A stretch of DNA of 49,616 bases. It comes from Gnetum montanum. Taxonomy: Eukaryota; Streptophyta; Gnetopsida; Gnetales; Gnetaceae. The notes under the pieces are model-generated. The model worked only from the letters and a program-made list of their open reading frames with translations. It searched no databases and was not told where the DNA came from. This document shows positions 1-11,720 of the stretch, piece after piece; the first letter of the stretch is position 1; each line of letters opens with the position of its first letter. The stretch lies in the NCBI GenBank assembly GCA_015680685.1, contig MNCI01008127.1, positions 129,526 through 179,141 of the forward strand, written 5' to 3'. Made by a program: the position numbers and the translations under genes.

Positions 1-1
1 T

Positions 2-900
2 CTCCGACTCAACCCAAAGAAGTGCATATTCGGATTCAAAACCAGATTCATGCTGGGGTTTGTGGTATCGGAAATTGGTATATGAGTAGACCCTGACAAA
101 GTCAAAGCCATTGTTGAATTGACACCCCCTACAAACCTCAAGCAATTATGCGGGTTGCAAGGGAGGTTACAGTTTATCAGGTGGTTCATTTCAAGATTAA
201 CTTATAAATTACATCCTATGCAGCATCTACTAAAAAAGGGGGTTAATTTTGAATTGACAGAAGATTGTTAGCGTGCGTTTGATAGCTTGAAGCAAGAACT
301 TCAATGCTTACCAATAATATTCCTGCCACAGAGGGATCAACCATTTTACATTTACCTCGTAACATCAGACATAGCCTTAGCTGCATTACTCTGTCAAAGG
401 AGAGATGATGGGTCAGAAGTACCCATATATTACTTGAGTCATGCTCTATGTGTGTATGAAACGAGGTACAATGAAGTAGAACGTAATTACTTAGCATTAG
501 TGTTTACGCTCAAAAAGCGTAGACACTATCTCTTTCGTAGCTAGGTCAACATAATCTGCAAAAAAAACATCCTCAGGGCTATTACACATAATCTATATGA
601 AAGTAGAAAAATAGCTCATTGGAAGGCTATCATGGCAGAATTTGATCTGCATTACATTGGTCAATCTTCTACGAAAGGCCAAGCGATAGCTAATCAACTA
701 ATAACCTCACCTATTGACAGTCAGGCAACCATAGAGCCTGAATTTCTGGATGAGCATGTACATAGTTTAAGCCCTGGTTTAATAGGCCACGAAGCAACGT
801 TATATTTTGACGAAGGTTCACCTTCCCTCCTCTTTACCCTTCTGAGTGTGTTGGTTCTTATATGCGACATACGTAGGGTCATGATTGTCCTCAACAGCAT
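2..900 (+). pseudogene. Tat-type Ty3/gypsy pol fragment (RT end, RNase H, start of second RNase H)
   Basis: This is the C-terminal part of a retrotransposon polyprotein that copies element RNA into DNA. One frame runs through it with in-frame stops at 83-85, 269-271 and 542-544. It opens with the RT palm end (LNPKKCIFGF, then MLGFVVSEIGI), continues through the connection (LKQLCGLQGRLQFIRWF) and the RNase H block (ALAALLCQRRDDGSEVPIYY, then YNEVERNYLALVF), and reaches the Tat-type linker (KGQAIANQL) and the LYFDEGS start of a second RNase H near 800. After that the frame is lost. The closest relative in the window is the minus-strand pol at 9415-12850, which has the same order. The 5' half lies outside the window. 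Family call is firm; the exact element is not known. Confidence 0.88.
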
Positions 901-939
901 TCTCTATATTCTTTGTTTATGAAAACGCTTGGTTGAGTG

Positions 940-2373
940 ACCATGAATCTAGGTAGTAGACCTTAAACTTAAAAAATTCATTACGCACCCCCTTGAATAT
1001 AGTGAGAAGATGGTTTGATAATGGGTTCAAGAATCTCATTTAGAAGAGCATTCCATTGTTGTATGAACTTTTGTATGGGTTCAAGAGATCACTACTTGAC
1101 CTTCATTAGTTGGTTAAGAGTTGTATTAAGTTTCAAATTATATTTGAAATGGTTGACAAACTAAGACATTAAGTGTTTAAGTGAAGATATAAATCCTCTC
1201 TAAAATGCATGGTACTAGTGCAAGTCTTTCATGGTAAGAAACATACGGAAGATGCACATTATGGTATGTAGCTAGACTTGCAACAATAAATACTTGTAAT
1301 GGAAGATGATAAGATCAGCGTTGGGATAAACTTCACCATTATACTTAGTGAATTGAGAAAGGGGAAAGCATAGGGAAAGGGTTATTTTTTGGACTGTAGG
1401 ATGAACAGGATCATCTTAATAGTAGTCCAAAATTTTTACTCTCTAAGCTATTAAAGCTTTAAGCTTTTGTAACTCTTCTAAAAGATGTCAGATCATATGG
1501 AAGATCTAATTCAAGCCTTGAGGCATTCATATTAGTTGTGGTATCTATACAAATGGTTGTTGAGTGAGTTGAAAATCTTTTGGTCTTATGATGGGCTGCA
1601 ACACAGAAGGGAGAGGCTAGGTCATCATGGTTGTAGGTGGACTAAATAGTGAAAATGAAGTTTGCACTAATATTTGGGATACAAAGTAGAAAAATGGTAT
1701 GTGGGATCCTTGTGTCTCTTGGGCTTCCACTATGGGGCCTACTAGCATAGATAATGGATGAGTGAGGGTTATGACTACTAATGATGGCCGTACATATTGA
1801 CGTTACATGGAAAAAGGCATGGAGGAGAAAAGGGATGTCCTTTGGGGCATGGAATGTGCCTGGTGGGCTGCTATGATAACTACTAACCCACATAGGAGAT
1901 GAGGGTTGAGGCATATGTCCCATGAAAGTGACAAGAGAGGCTAAAGTTGGTGCAGTGGTTTGGGGAGCTAACTATTGAAAGGGGCTTCCTATAAAGTTAT
2001 CGCATTTAGGCTTGACCTCAAACTCATCATGCTTCTCACGTTGACCTTTCAAACTAAGCTTCTCACTTCGTTAATCCATCTCAATTAGTTGAGATAATAT
2101 ACATGTATGAGTGTCATTAAGTGGTATTCTATCACAGGAGAAGGGTATGTACTCCCCATTTTAGTGAATTAGCTCATATTCATGTTTAGCCTTAGCCTCC
2201 ATTTGTAGAATGAGGAGACTATATTTGATTTTGACATAAATTAACTCATAGTGATCTTCATTTATTATGGAAAAATATAGGCTTTTCCTTCTTAATCTAA
2301 GCAATTGCCTATGCTCAACCATGTTAGGGTCTTTCAAGTCTTACACCCTCACAACATCTTGATTAGATGCCAT
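940..2373 (-). pseudogene. Tat-type gag, N-terminal half, degenerate
   Basis: Gag forms the particle in which reverse transcription occurs. A start codon at 2373-2371 (minus) opens a frame (MASNQDVVRV) that continues with interrupting stops through a charged, probably helical stretch (about 2320-2165) into the Pro/Ser/His-rich segment at 1923-1642. From about 1500 down to 960 the DNA aligns with the gag part of the minus-strand element at 21240-21740; for example, both contain the ATGATCATCTT-type stretch (1401-1430 and 21630-21660). This copy keeps the gag N-terminus that the 5930-23335 element has lost. It abuts the plus-strand pol fragment head to head near 930, so the two come from different insertions or from an inversion. 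Fragmentary, not functional. Confidence 0.68.
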
Positions 2374-4780
2374 ATTAGTCAAGTTAAGGAGCAAGATAGT
2401 TGACTGGCTAAGAGACAATCATTTATTTAAATTTGGTTAAGAAAAATTTTATAATTAATTAATTAATTAAAAATTATAGTAGTGGAATTATCCAAGGTGC
2501 AAGATGGTATGGCTGAAAAATGTTGTGAATTGCAACTGCAAGTGAAGTGCAAGTTGCTTTGATAAGGGTATGTCCTATACTTGAGAAAAATATAATAGTT
2601 TTAATGTTGGAAAAATAAACTATGTTGGCTTTCCCAGTAGGGGCTATGCTAGAGGGGGGAAAGAATGTAAGTTATTATAATTCTCTTATCCACTAGCACT
2701 TCTTTTTGGTTCCCGCTCTTGGAAAGAATAATTCTTGTACTATAAAAAAGTGAAGTTAAAATTTCCATTTTTTTAAAAATGTAGTTTTATGTTTTTGGAG
2801 AATGATCAATGGTAGCTTTGCTAGAAAATTTCACAACAAGAGGGTTGGTAATTGAAATAGAGCAATGGTAGCCTTTGGAACACACAAAGGCAGGTTCACT
2901 AATAACTACACTAGCTTTAAGAAGTCTAGAAATTGTTGTGAAAATTTATCTAGAACCCAAATCACCTACAATCATAACATCAGGTTTTGGTGATAGGGAA
3001 ATTGATGGTGACATTTTTTTTCTATTGCAAGAAAATTTTCAACAAAATTCAAATAATTTTCATGTAAACTCAAAGTTCTCTAAGTTGAAAAAATATCTAT
3101 AATAGTGAAAAATTAATATTGGACATAGAATTTGGGTGGAGGCCATCCTTCTAGTATCAAAAAACTATTACAGCTAAAAAATTGGATTGAAAATCCTAGG
3201 TGTAAGATAGTTTTTACCTTAGATCCAAAGGGCCTCCAAGAAAGAGGATCCAACATGCCCTAAACAATCTTGTTGATCACACAGGGACTTCAAAAGTGTA
3301 CATGGGAATAAACATATTGCAAAAATAATACATATCTGGAATAAAAAATGATGCATGCTATGAAATCATGAAAATTTTCACAATAAATGAAATATAAAAT
3401 TTATTACAATAAAAATATTGAAAATAAAGAGTTCAAAAAGTGTACAAATGGTGCATGTATCCATAAGGAGGTTGTACTAATCGAGTTCAAATTTTGTTAA
3501 AGCTGATAGTTTTTTCTCTACAGTCAACTCTATGATCTAGGTACTTTTCAACTTTCAACATTGAAACTCCTTACAATTTATCTTCCTAGATTTGTAGCAT
3601 TAGCTACAGGGAGGTAAGGTGTATGATGGACTTTTGTTGCAAAGGGGGTACTACACTAAGAGTCTTTATACTCAAATAGTTAGGCATTGCTCTAAAAGTC
3701 TCACAAAATCCTCAAATATGACAAGTTCTTGGGTTTGTCAAAGGTTTTTAGGTTTAATAATTACCAAAATATTTTTTGGCTGCCAAAACAAATTCAAAAG
3801 TGGAAGAACGGAATAACCTCTTCTAGTTGTTTAAAATTTGTTTTTATAGGTTACATGGCTATTGATTTTTTCCTACAAATTTTCACCATGATTACTAATA
3901 GGTTGAAATCATGTTTAAGTGCAGTAGGTCTTCATCTCTAATGTAGTTGTCATTTATGATAAGTTTTAATATCCACAAGTCACCAGAACCATAATATTTA
4001 GCATAAATAGTAAGTGGAATTTTGTAATTATATTGGTCTTCATCCATTCATGTTGGCCTTATGGTAGCAAAACTGGAGTTTTGTGATTTGTGCTAGAATT
4101 GGTTGAAGCATAAAACTCCCATCCATTTCAAAGATAACTTCATTTAAAGAGGAAAATCCAACAACTTCAATGCTAGCCTTGATACATCCATTCTAGGTTT
4201 TGTGGCAACTACACTAGGTTTTGCTAGGAAAATAAAAATCCAACACCACCCATGCTGGGGATAGGTGGTTCTAGTGTAGTTGATAGTATAACATCACAAA
4301 AACCCATGAAAATGCCAAATTTGACAATTTCCAAGGCATTTTTAAGCTTCTTAATCCAAAATATAGACATGAGGTAACTTTTTCCACTCAGAAAATGAGG
4401 CTACAATAACTTATGAGGCATTCTTTAGTCCCAAAAGTCCAAATATGTGAGATTGTAGCTCATAGGCCTACAAACCTCACATTTTACAATGAAAATCTAG
4501 CCTTAAGTATAGGGGTGAAGGTTACAACATCAAAAATATTGCAACATATATTTTCTTGGTGGTGTTTCATCATGGATCTTGTTTCTGATTTCCTAGATCT
4601 CTATGTGAAGTTCTTATTCATGGTCTTGCAAAACTATCATTACACGCATACATTCTACATTGCACATTTTCTTTAAGATTTTGACATACCAAAAGGTTAA
4701 CAATATTAGTACATGAAAGCATGTTATGAGGCCTCTAAGGATAATGGGATTTGAAAGTAATTATTCTTGCATTAGCACAA
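2374..4780. other. Unassigned AT-rich stretch
   Basis: I see no convincing gene here. There is a short (TTAA)n run at 2451-2468 and several 60-90 codon open frames without recognisable motifs (2875-3102, 3619-3941, 4413-4676). The part next to 2373 may be the leader of the minus-strand gag, and the part next to 4780 may be the lost 5' end of the plus-strand gag-only element. I could not find an LTR end or primer-binding site on either side. Confidence 0.5.
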
Positions 4781-5929
4781 AGAGGATGAGGATTTCTTTC
4801 CTAGCCAATCCCAATACATAGATTCTCCTTAATTTTTCAATGAGAAAATCATTCACCAAAGGTTACAATCAAATTTAGAAAACCTTGAAAATGGAAAGAT
4901 GGGGTCTCAAGACTAGGGAGCCTCCAAGGACTAAAATCCTAGTCATTCATCTAAAGGTAGGAAGAATAATAACAAGAAGGAAAAAGAAAAATAAGTGGAC
5001 TAATGTAGGAACCAAAGTTGAAGGACTAGTATGAATTGTTCTCCTAGTTCTTCTTCATCATCCTCAATATACACTTTGTCATCAAAATCTAATAAGAGGA
5101 CCCAAGGTTAAGACAAGTGAATGAACAATTGAGATCAATATGAAGATGACAAAGGCATAGAGATAACCAAAGATCCCCCTAAGTTGAGCAAGACTAGAGG
5201 TCAAGTCAACCACAAAGGAACAAGGAGTATAATTAGGAGAGAAGGCATAGTAGAACTCATCATATGCATCATAGTCATTTAAGGGGCCACCATGAATGAT
5301 ATGGCTATGATGAGCCTGTACTAACTACCAGAAACATGATCAATATTCTAGAGGTAGTGAGAATTCCTACAAGTTATCTAAAGGATAGGAAGTTAAGAGG
5401 TTGGATATGAATAATATCCCTTGCTTTGAAAGGGGATAAAATGAAAATCCTCAAAATCATCTCCAATACTTTCATGAGGATTATAGCAAATAGAAAATGA
5501 ATGATAAAAACTCATATTATTCCAAAGCACATTCATCAAGGCAGTAGGAAGCTAGTATTGATTCTTAGAACTAGAATTGATTCATTTATGAAGTACCATA
5601 TTAGAGCCCTTCAGTAATAAGTATGAAACATACTCCAAAATTCCTAACCTTTGAAGGTAGATCCAAGGATTAAAATAGAGAAATCGTGATTCCTTGGATG
5701 CTACGTTAGATAGGTACTACACTCTATTGCATCAATGCCTAGACCATGGATACTTCCAAAGGGAATAACTTCACCACATCATAGATGGATTTCAAAATAA
5801 GACAAAGGAAACCCTTGGGGTCTATACCCAAGGGAGACTTTCTAATATGCAAGACCATTAAACTTAAAGGCTAATTAAATAGGTGGCCAAAGAAGAGGGG
5901 GAGTTGAAAAAAAGTGAATATATATAGAG
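4780..5929 (+). pseudogene. Athila-like gag, 5' part, split by the Tat element
   Basis: A degenerate gag of the same family as 34275-35760, 42460-43976 (minus) and 47972-49616. Recognisable pieces, in order: the VVRIPTSYLKDRK-type block near 5350, a retrotransposon gag core near 5520-5860 with the cysteine-proline-histidine-glycine stretch (CLDHGY, about 5733) and a TLGVYTQGRLSN-type block ending near 5850. Many stops and frameshifts. The reading stops at 5929, exactly where the minus-strand Tat element is inserted, and resumes at 23341 with the next conserved block (EEYN, acidic). The 5' end is indistinct; no start codon or LTR could be assigned. Confidence 0.75.
5925..5929. repeat. Target site duplication TAGAG, left copy
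   Basis: TAGAG directly precedes the LTR start TGTGACATTTG at 5930. The same five bases follow the other LTR end at 23336-23340. Five bases is the usual duplication for Ty3/gypsy integrases, and gag homology resumes across the pair, so this is well supported. Confidence 0.88.
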
Positions 5930-6514
5930 TGTGACATTTGAAAACATCAATGGCTAGAACATCGAGAGGTTGTTGGGCATATAGCCTAACCCTGAGTCCA
6001 TGGGAGGGCCATGCTGGAGAAAATGAAAATAGGGTGCCATGAACAGTCTAGTCTGTCAAATAGGGACTTACATGGTTTAATAATAACCATTTTAAAAGCT
6101 CAAAAATAGTATCACAAATAAGAAAACATGTGTATTAGTAGTAGAAAACATAGGAAATTTGAAACAAAATGCTGACAAAAAATGAAACAAGAGTTTAATT
6201 AAAGAAATGTAGCACCCCAATAATGGGGAACGTAGCTCTTCATTAAATAGTGTATAGAACTGGTATGCACTATCAGAAAAGCATAGTAAGGTAGCTTGGT
6301 AGTGTGGTCATAGTCTCTAGGACATGGTAGATGTAGTGCTGGTAGTTGAAAGAAGGGCTGGACCGATTAGGCTTCTAGTTGTCATGTTGTGTAGGTAGAA
6401 GGTCACAGTGCTCAATTCTCGGAGTGATGAAGATGCTAAGACCACTCTAATGCCTAATAATTAGAGTTATTTTTTCAATCATCATCCCAACCCCTAAAAT
6501 GATGATTATATGGC

Positions 6515-6522
6515 TATTTATA
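6515..6522 (-). promoter_or_regulatory. TATA box of the 3' LTR
   Basis: TATAAATA on the minus strand. The matching place in the 5' LTR (22325-22318) reads TATAAATG. It lies downstream of the palindrome array, as expected for the U3/R boundary of an LTR promoter. Confidence 0.65.
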
Positions 6523-6929
6523 GAGCTAGGGTTGATGGGAGATGTGGATTGAGTGCCATGTGGCTTAGGTCCCACGTAGCATGGGTGTAAACAACTCACA
6601 CTAGCATGTTTTGCTCAAAGTGTTAAGCTCTATGTGTTAAGCTCAATGGTGTCACACTTTTCAGGATAGGAAAAAGAACTAAAAATCTACCAAATTATGA
6701 CCACATCACCTTGATATCATGTGTCAAAGTCTAAGGGACTACCATGTACCTTCAATCAATGCCAAAAAAAATGCAACTTGGAGTCTATTCTTTGGGACTA
6801 CGTCTTCCTCCTCTTCTGAGTAAGGTCGCATAAGGACAATTTTGGGGATCAATAGGGGGTGTAAAAACAAATCAAACTACCGATCTTGGCTACTGGAGGA
6901 ACATCAAAGCTGAAAAATTGGCTTGACAA

Positions 6930-7600
6930 GATTTTGGCTTGGCACGCTGTCTACGCTGCATAGAGTAGTAGAGCACAACACCCACATTTTGATGAATTTT
7001 TCCATAACTCATAATGTTTCTTCATGGCACCTAACCACATTTTGGTGTTGAAGTAGGATAGGTAGCCTTAGAAGTTAGAAAATTTCCAAATGCACCTTCC
7101 ATGTCTAGATATCTTGATAGACTTCTAGTCCAACACTTAGAAAACTTTGAGCTCTAAAAATTTTGCTACGCTACCTACACTGTGTAGCGTAGTATAGCAT
7201 ATTAGGTCCAAAAGATAGAAAAATTGCCAAACTGTTTTATCCATCTTAAGAACTTTTGAAAACTCCTAGCCTGGCACATGGGTGGACTCACAGCTATGAC
7301 ATGTATCAAGATAGGTAGGGTAAAGAGCATATCAAGCTTGACGGTTGGGGTGATAAAAAAAATTTTCAAACTATATAGTACATCCTTTATGCCTTTTAAC
7401 CACTTCTAGCTTGTAATTTGTGCAAACTAGCCTTGGAAGTAGGTGCTATGCAAGTAATGCTAGGGAGCATAGTAGGCAAACTTAGAAAAATTTTGCAAAT
7501 AGAGTACTCCCAGTGTGCTATGTTGTCTATGTTACATAGCATGACACTAGACTTAGAAATATTTTTACCCAAGTTTTGACACATAGAAAAATCTACCATT
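6930..7600 (-). repeat. Hairpin array in U3 of the 3' LTR
   Basis: Short imperfect palindromes are spaced along U3. The best is 7169-7199, whose left arm GCTACGCTACCTACAC is mirrored by GTGTAGCGTAGTATAGC. Others lie near 6942-6975, 7445-7476 and 7518-7548. Between them sits a TTAGAAAATTT-type spacer (7078, 7137, 7552). The same hairpins, at different sequence states, recur in the 5' LTR at 22570-23290. Confidence 0.7.
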
Positions 7601-7633
7601 GAATTGTAGGAGCCCAAAATTAGTGGTGTTTCA

Positions 7634-7646
7634 CTAGCCCCTCTTT
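7634..7646 (-). promoter_or_regulatory. Polypurine tract
   Basis: On the minus strand AAAGAGGGGCTAG directly precedes the 3' LTR start TGAAACACC. This is where a polypurine tract must lie to prime plus-strand DNA synthesis. Its position fixes the orientation of the element independently of the coding frames. Confidence 0.75.
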
Positions 7647-9414
7647 GTCGATGTTTGGAGGACTAGCCCTAGAGATGTCAACAAAGAATAAAAAATACCA
7701 CGATGAATAGAATGCCCACACTATTTGTCAGTGCCTACTTGGATGATGCTTTACTATGCTTGAGAGTGCCAAGGAAATGAAGTGTTATAGGCAAAATGGG
7801 CCAAGGGATGGAAAGAATAGTTATGGGGGGTCATGCGATGATGGTTTGTTGCCATAGCATGATCTTTCATTAGAGTGCTTGTGAGGGAGTTAGAATGCCA
7901 AGGTGTCCTACCCTTTTGGATTTTGACCTCTCATTGCAGTGCTTATGAGACAATCAATCCAAGGATAGATTGATTACAAAACAACAACTGTGCTATTTGA
8001 CTTAGGCATTTGACTTGTCTCATTTTCTTTCTTCTCTCTTCTCTTCTTTTTTCCTTTTCTCTTTTTTTTCATTTTTTCTAGGTGAACTATGTGTCATATT
8101 TTCTTAGAGGAAACCATGTTGCATTAGTAGGATAGGTGTTTCCTATTTGGGATGAGTTGTGTTAAATCCATTTGGGGCTTTGACCAGCCCACAAAAACTC
8201 CCCATGAGACAAGTTGTGTTACATCTCTAATGGGTTTAGTGGATAAGGGATGAGGGAGATTCCAAGGTCAAGGGATAGAGGTTAGGTTAGTTGAGAATGT
8301 ATTAAGGACATGCAGTCTCAAGTAGCTAGGCAGGTCAAAATGGATACATCAAAATAATGTGGTGTGTTTCCATCATGATGAAATGCATCCTTGAATGGCA
8401 TCATTCATGCTTCATCCTACAAATGCAACACAAAGAAACAAGAGAAAAAAACCACTATCTGAAAGCGAAGTCCTACCTAGTTAGGGCATTGCAAGGGCTC
8501 TTAATGATACATTAGGTGCATGCAATGTCCAAAGTAGGAAGGCTAGTGTAGGTGTTAGCAGTGGTAGGTTGGAAAGCTCTAGCAACCACAGAGGAAGTGA
8601 GCACTTAAGAGGCTAGAAGCAATGGTGATGCAGGTGCTCAAGTGTTCTCACCAAAGGTAGGAGGCAAGAAATTAAACTATAGGGTGAAGAGTCATGCTGT
8701 TGAATGCTCTTTCAGACTCAGACAATGGCAAGGGCTAGAGGATGGTAGTGCTATGGCTAGGCCATAGTCCTTTTGGAACTCTAATGGGAGTTGTTGATGA
8801 TGAGAGCTATAGCCAAGATGATTGGCGGTGATTATGGTAGCTCAAGGTTAGCAAGATGCCAAATGATGGAAGATCAGTAAGATGCTAGGGATGGCGATGT
8901 TGCGAATGTCCTAGAGGGTTTTTCCTTGATGATGTGAACTTAGTTCTAGAACTGCAATTCCCCACCCCATCCTATCTGAGAGGCTTGGGTAGGCAATGAA
9001 AGATTGGAAGTATTCTTGCCTACTTGTTCGTAGGATCATGTATGTTGGACTATAGATGCTAAATCGCAAACCCAATTTTAGATCCTAGTAGATGGCCAAC
9101 TATACTAGTTTAAGGTCTAAGCAGACTGTGATGTGCTAGTTTAAGATCCTAGCAAACTGCTATGCTAGTTTAACATTGTAGTGGATGGTGGTTGGCTAGT
9201 TTAAGGTCATAGTGAAACATGTTGTGGGTGCCAATTTAATGTCATAGCCCAAGGACACTCTGTTCTAGTTTAACATCATAGCGAACATTTTGTGCTAGTT
9301 TAACATCATAGTGGATGATTTGTACCAGTTTACTATCATAGTGGATGATCTGTGCCAGTTTAACATAATAGCATATACTCTTCTTATCTTGCATTTGTTG
9401 TTGATGCGATATTG
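7647..9414 (-). other. Pol-to-LTR spacer of the Tat-type element
   Basis: Non-coding as far as I can see, with no recognisable domain on either strand. It contains a pyrimidine-rich tract at about 8020-8080 and a tandem array of about 33 bp units at 9070-9385, listed separately. Long spacers with tandem repeats between pol and the 3' LTR are known in Tat elements. Confidence 0.6.
9070..9385. repeat. Tandem array of about 33 bp units (CTAGTTTAAGGTC-like)
   Basis: About nine degenerate units, each holding GCTAGTTTAACATCATAG or a close variant followed by a variable dozen bases ending in TGTGC or TGTG. Clear units start near 9105, 9140, 9165, 9197, 9265, 9293, 9325 and 9355. A single unit of the same type lies at 13070-13097, and a related array lies at 18545-18870. 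Confidence 0.8.
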
Positions 9415-10513
9415 CATATTAAGTATAGTATGCCTTTAGGTATGACTAGTTAATAGGATTCATGAACTCATTACCATCTAGATCAGTGAGCTTGAAGGTT
9501 TCATTGTCATATACCCTAGTGACCAAGAAAGGCCCTTCCTAGTTGGCTCAGAATTTGTGCATAGGCTCACTGACAACCTTGAGAACCAGGTCCCCTTTTG
9601 TGATCAGGCATTGATGCTAATTATCGTGATGCCTTTACTATTTCTTCTCTTGGTACCACTTGATGCAATCAAGCATTTTTATGTGCTCTTCCTCTATAGA
9701 GTCAAGGTTGATGGTTCTCAACTCATTATTCTGAGCTTCATCCATGAAGCTTGAGAGGATCATGTGAAGCAATGGGACTTGCAATTCAAAAGGAAACACT
9801 ACATCAGATCTGTACATACCACTATATGGAATTTTAGTTGTTGTATTTTTGCATGTCATGTAGTAGGTCCATAATACATAGACTAATTGTTCATGCCATC
9901 ATCTCTTGCTATTTTTAAGCATCCTCTTCAAGAGGTTGATGATGACCTTATTTTTAGCCTCTACTTGGCTATTTTCCTAAGGGTAGTATAGTGACAAAAA
10001 TGACTGTTTGATGTCAAGGTTTTCATAAAAGGCTTTGGTTTATGCATTGCTAAATTGTGGCTTGTTGTCTATGACTATAGTCATGGGGAGACCAAATCAA
10101 GTCACTATGTTGTCAAGAATGAATTTGCAAACTTGCTGAGATGTTGTATTCTTAAAGGGGATAGTTTCTACCCACTTTTTGAAATAATCGGTTGTGGTAA
10201 TAATGAAGCTATGTCCTACAAAATACTTAGGTGTTGTAGGCACTATAATGTCCAACCCTCAACGTTGAAATGACCATGTGATTTGCATAGTATGTAGTTT
10301 AGTAGGTGACACATGCATTAGATTCCCATGTTGTTGACACACATCACATATCCTGATCTTGAAGATGCAATCGTGCTCCATGCAAGGCCAATAATAGCCT
10401 AGATGCTTGATTTTTGCTACCATTTCCCTAGGAGCTATATTACTCCCACATAGTCCCTCATGAACTTGGTCAATAATATTTTGTGCTTCACTACCGCTAA
10501 CACAAGTTAACAA
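9415..10513 (-). pseudogene. Integrase of the Tat-type element
   Basis: Integrase inserts the DNA copy into the host chromosome. Three parts are visible. The zinc-binding HHCC domain (10513-10259) has HEGLCGSNIA, GYYWPCMEHDC and ICDVCQQHG. The catalytic core (about 10255-9860) keeps all three acidic residues: Asp in GLDIIVP, Asp in VIDNKPQF and Glu in SQVEAKN. The C-terminal part (9859-9415) has the SDVVFPFEL block and, near 9540-9440, a GPF-type module reading VTRVYDNETFKLTD. Stops and frameshifts interrupt it, but the catalytic triad is intact, unlike the RT of the same element. It follows the second RNase H with a frame change near 10520-10660. Confidence 0.9.
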
Positions 10514-10662
10514 TATCCCATCATAGGATCTATGACATAAGGAATTATCACCTATGAGGACATATTTCCATGATCATTTTCATACTATGTCCTTTTGGGT
10601 AGATGTTAAGTTTTGTAAGGCTCTCCCTGTTGGAGGTATGCCTTGATGTTGTCATACCATTC

Positions 10663-11244
10663 CTAGGCATGGGTTGTACCTATGGGTGCAATAATTATTG
10701 TGTGGATTATAGGTTCAATGCAATCCACTATTGAAATGAGCAAATTAGAGAACATATTTGTCGATATTCTTAAGGCTAAAGTAGCTAGTGTGTCAGCTAT
10801 GACATTTTCATTGCGAGGGATATATTGGAGATCTATGGTTGCAAATTGTTTCAATAAGTGCTTTTCCAAATCACAGTAAGGTTGTAGGTGTTGTACTTTA
10901 CAAGTGTAAACCTCTATGACTTGCTTAATGACCAACTATGAATCACCTAAAAATACTATGTTTTGAATGCCTAACTCTTGAGCTACTAGAATGCCTCTAA
11001 GGAGATTGTATTTTGCCATGTTGTTTGTACAAAGAAACACAAATTTGTATGCAAAGGGTTGGATTTCTCTAGAAGGAAATGTAATCATAGCAGTGGTACT
11101 ATCACCATGGGTGGCTGAAGAATCATCAAAGTGTAAAATGGCCTTGAGATTTATAGATACTTGGCTTATACTACTCACGTGATCATCCAGGAATTTTGGA
11201 TCTATCGTTGCTTGATTGTCTATGGGTGAAGTCATGAGTTTCAT
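10663..11244 (-). pseudogene. Second (acquired) RNase H of the Tat-type element
   Basis: An RNase H domain placed after the normal one, the defining trait of Tat-lineage elements. Seen in order: the linker (SPIDNQATIDPKFLDDHV), the first catalytic block LHFDDSS, the NNMAKYNLLRGILVAQELGI helix, then FLGDS. An in-frame TAG at 10936-10938 sits where relatives have Gln (GDSQLV). The same frame then continues VIKQVIEVYTCK and ends with RNENVIADTLATLA, which holds the last catalytic Asp. The stop is a CAG-to-TAG change, a simple C-to-T decay. No other indel is seen within this domain. Confidence 0.88.
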
Positions 11245-11720
11245 GGCTATTGCTTGACCCTTTGTGGATGCCTGCAGTATGTAATGAAGGTCAAATTACA
11301 TGGTTATTACCTTCCATCTTGCTATTCTACTACTCTCATATATGTTTTTTGTAATGCTCCTAAGTATGTTACTCTTGCAAATGACATTGCCTTGACTATG
11401 GAAGAGGTAGTGTCTCTATTTTTTAAGTACAAAAACTAAGGTGAGATAGTTTTTCTTCACATCATTATATTTTTCCTCATGTGCTATTAGTGCATGACTT
11501 AAGTAGTAAACAAGAACCTCAGAATCATCATCTCTCTTCTCACAAATTAGGGAAGTAATGGATGTATTTGAGGTTGTAAGGTAGATGTAGAAAGGCTTTC
11601 TCTTCGCAGAGGATAGATGGCTGAAAGATGAACTAACTCCTTTCTCAAGTTGTCACATGCTCCTTAGCATTGATTTGTCCACTCAAATTTAACTCCTTTC
11701 TTGAGAAAATGTTGCATTGG
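11245..11720 (-). pseudogene. First RNase H and RT connection of the Tat-type element
   Basis: Joins the RT above to the second RNase H below. The readable pieces are FLKKGVKFEWTNQC (near 11700), then after a frame change ICERRDDDSEV with YYLSHAL (about 11550-11500), and LVFVLKK followed by a RHYLFHS-type block (about 11450-11420). The same order is seen at 220-560 on the plus strand. At least one frameshift and several stops lie within it, so it is dead. Confidence 0.8.

Larger units (their letters stand above)
5930..7633 (-). repeat. 3' LTR of the Tat-type element
   Basis: Read on the minus strand this LTR starts TGAAACACCACTAA at 7633 and ends CAAATGTCACA at 5930, giving the expected TG...CA ends. 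It aligns with 21869-23335 in the same orientation; a long stretch with GTAGTGTGGTC and CTAGGACATGGT is nearly the same in both (6300-6330 and 22105-22130). A TATA box lies at 6522-6515 (minus). U3, upstream of it, carries several hairpin-forming palindromes. The LTR keeps about 140 bp at its outer end that the 5' LTR has lost. Confidence 0.88.

Noticed and set aside
3729-3941. Possible LINE reverse transcriptase piece (MITNRLKSCLSAV resembles the NRLK motif)
   Set aside because: Only one short motif; no neighbouring LINE blocks in any frame. Chance is likely in AT-rich DNA.
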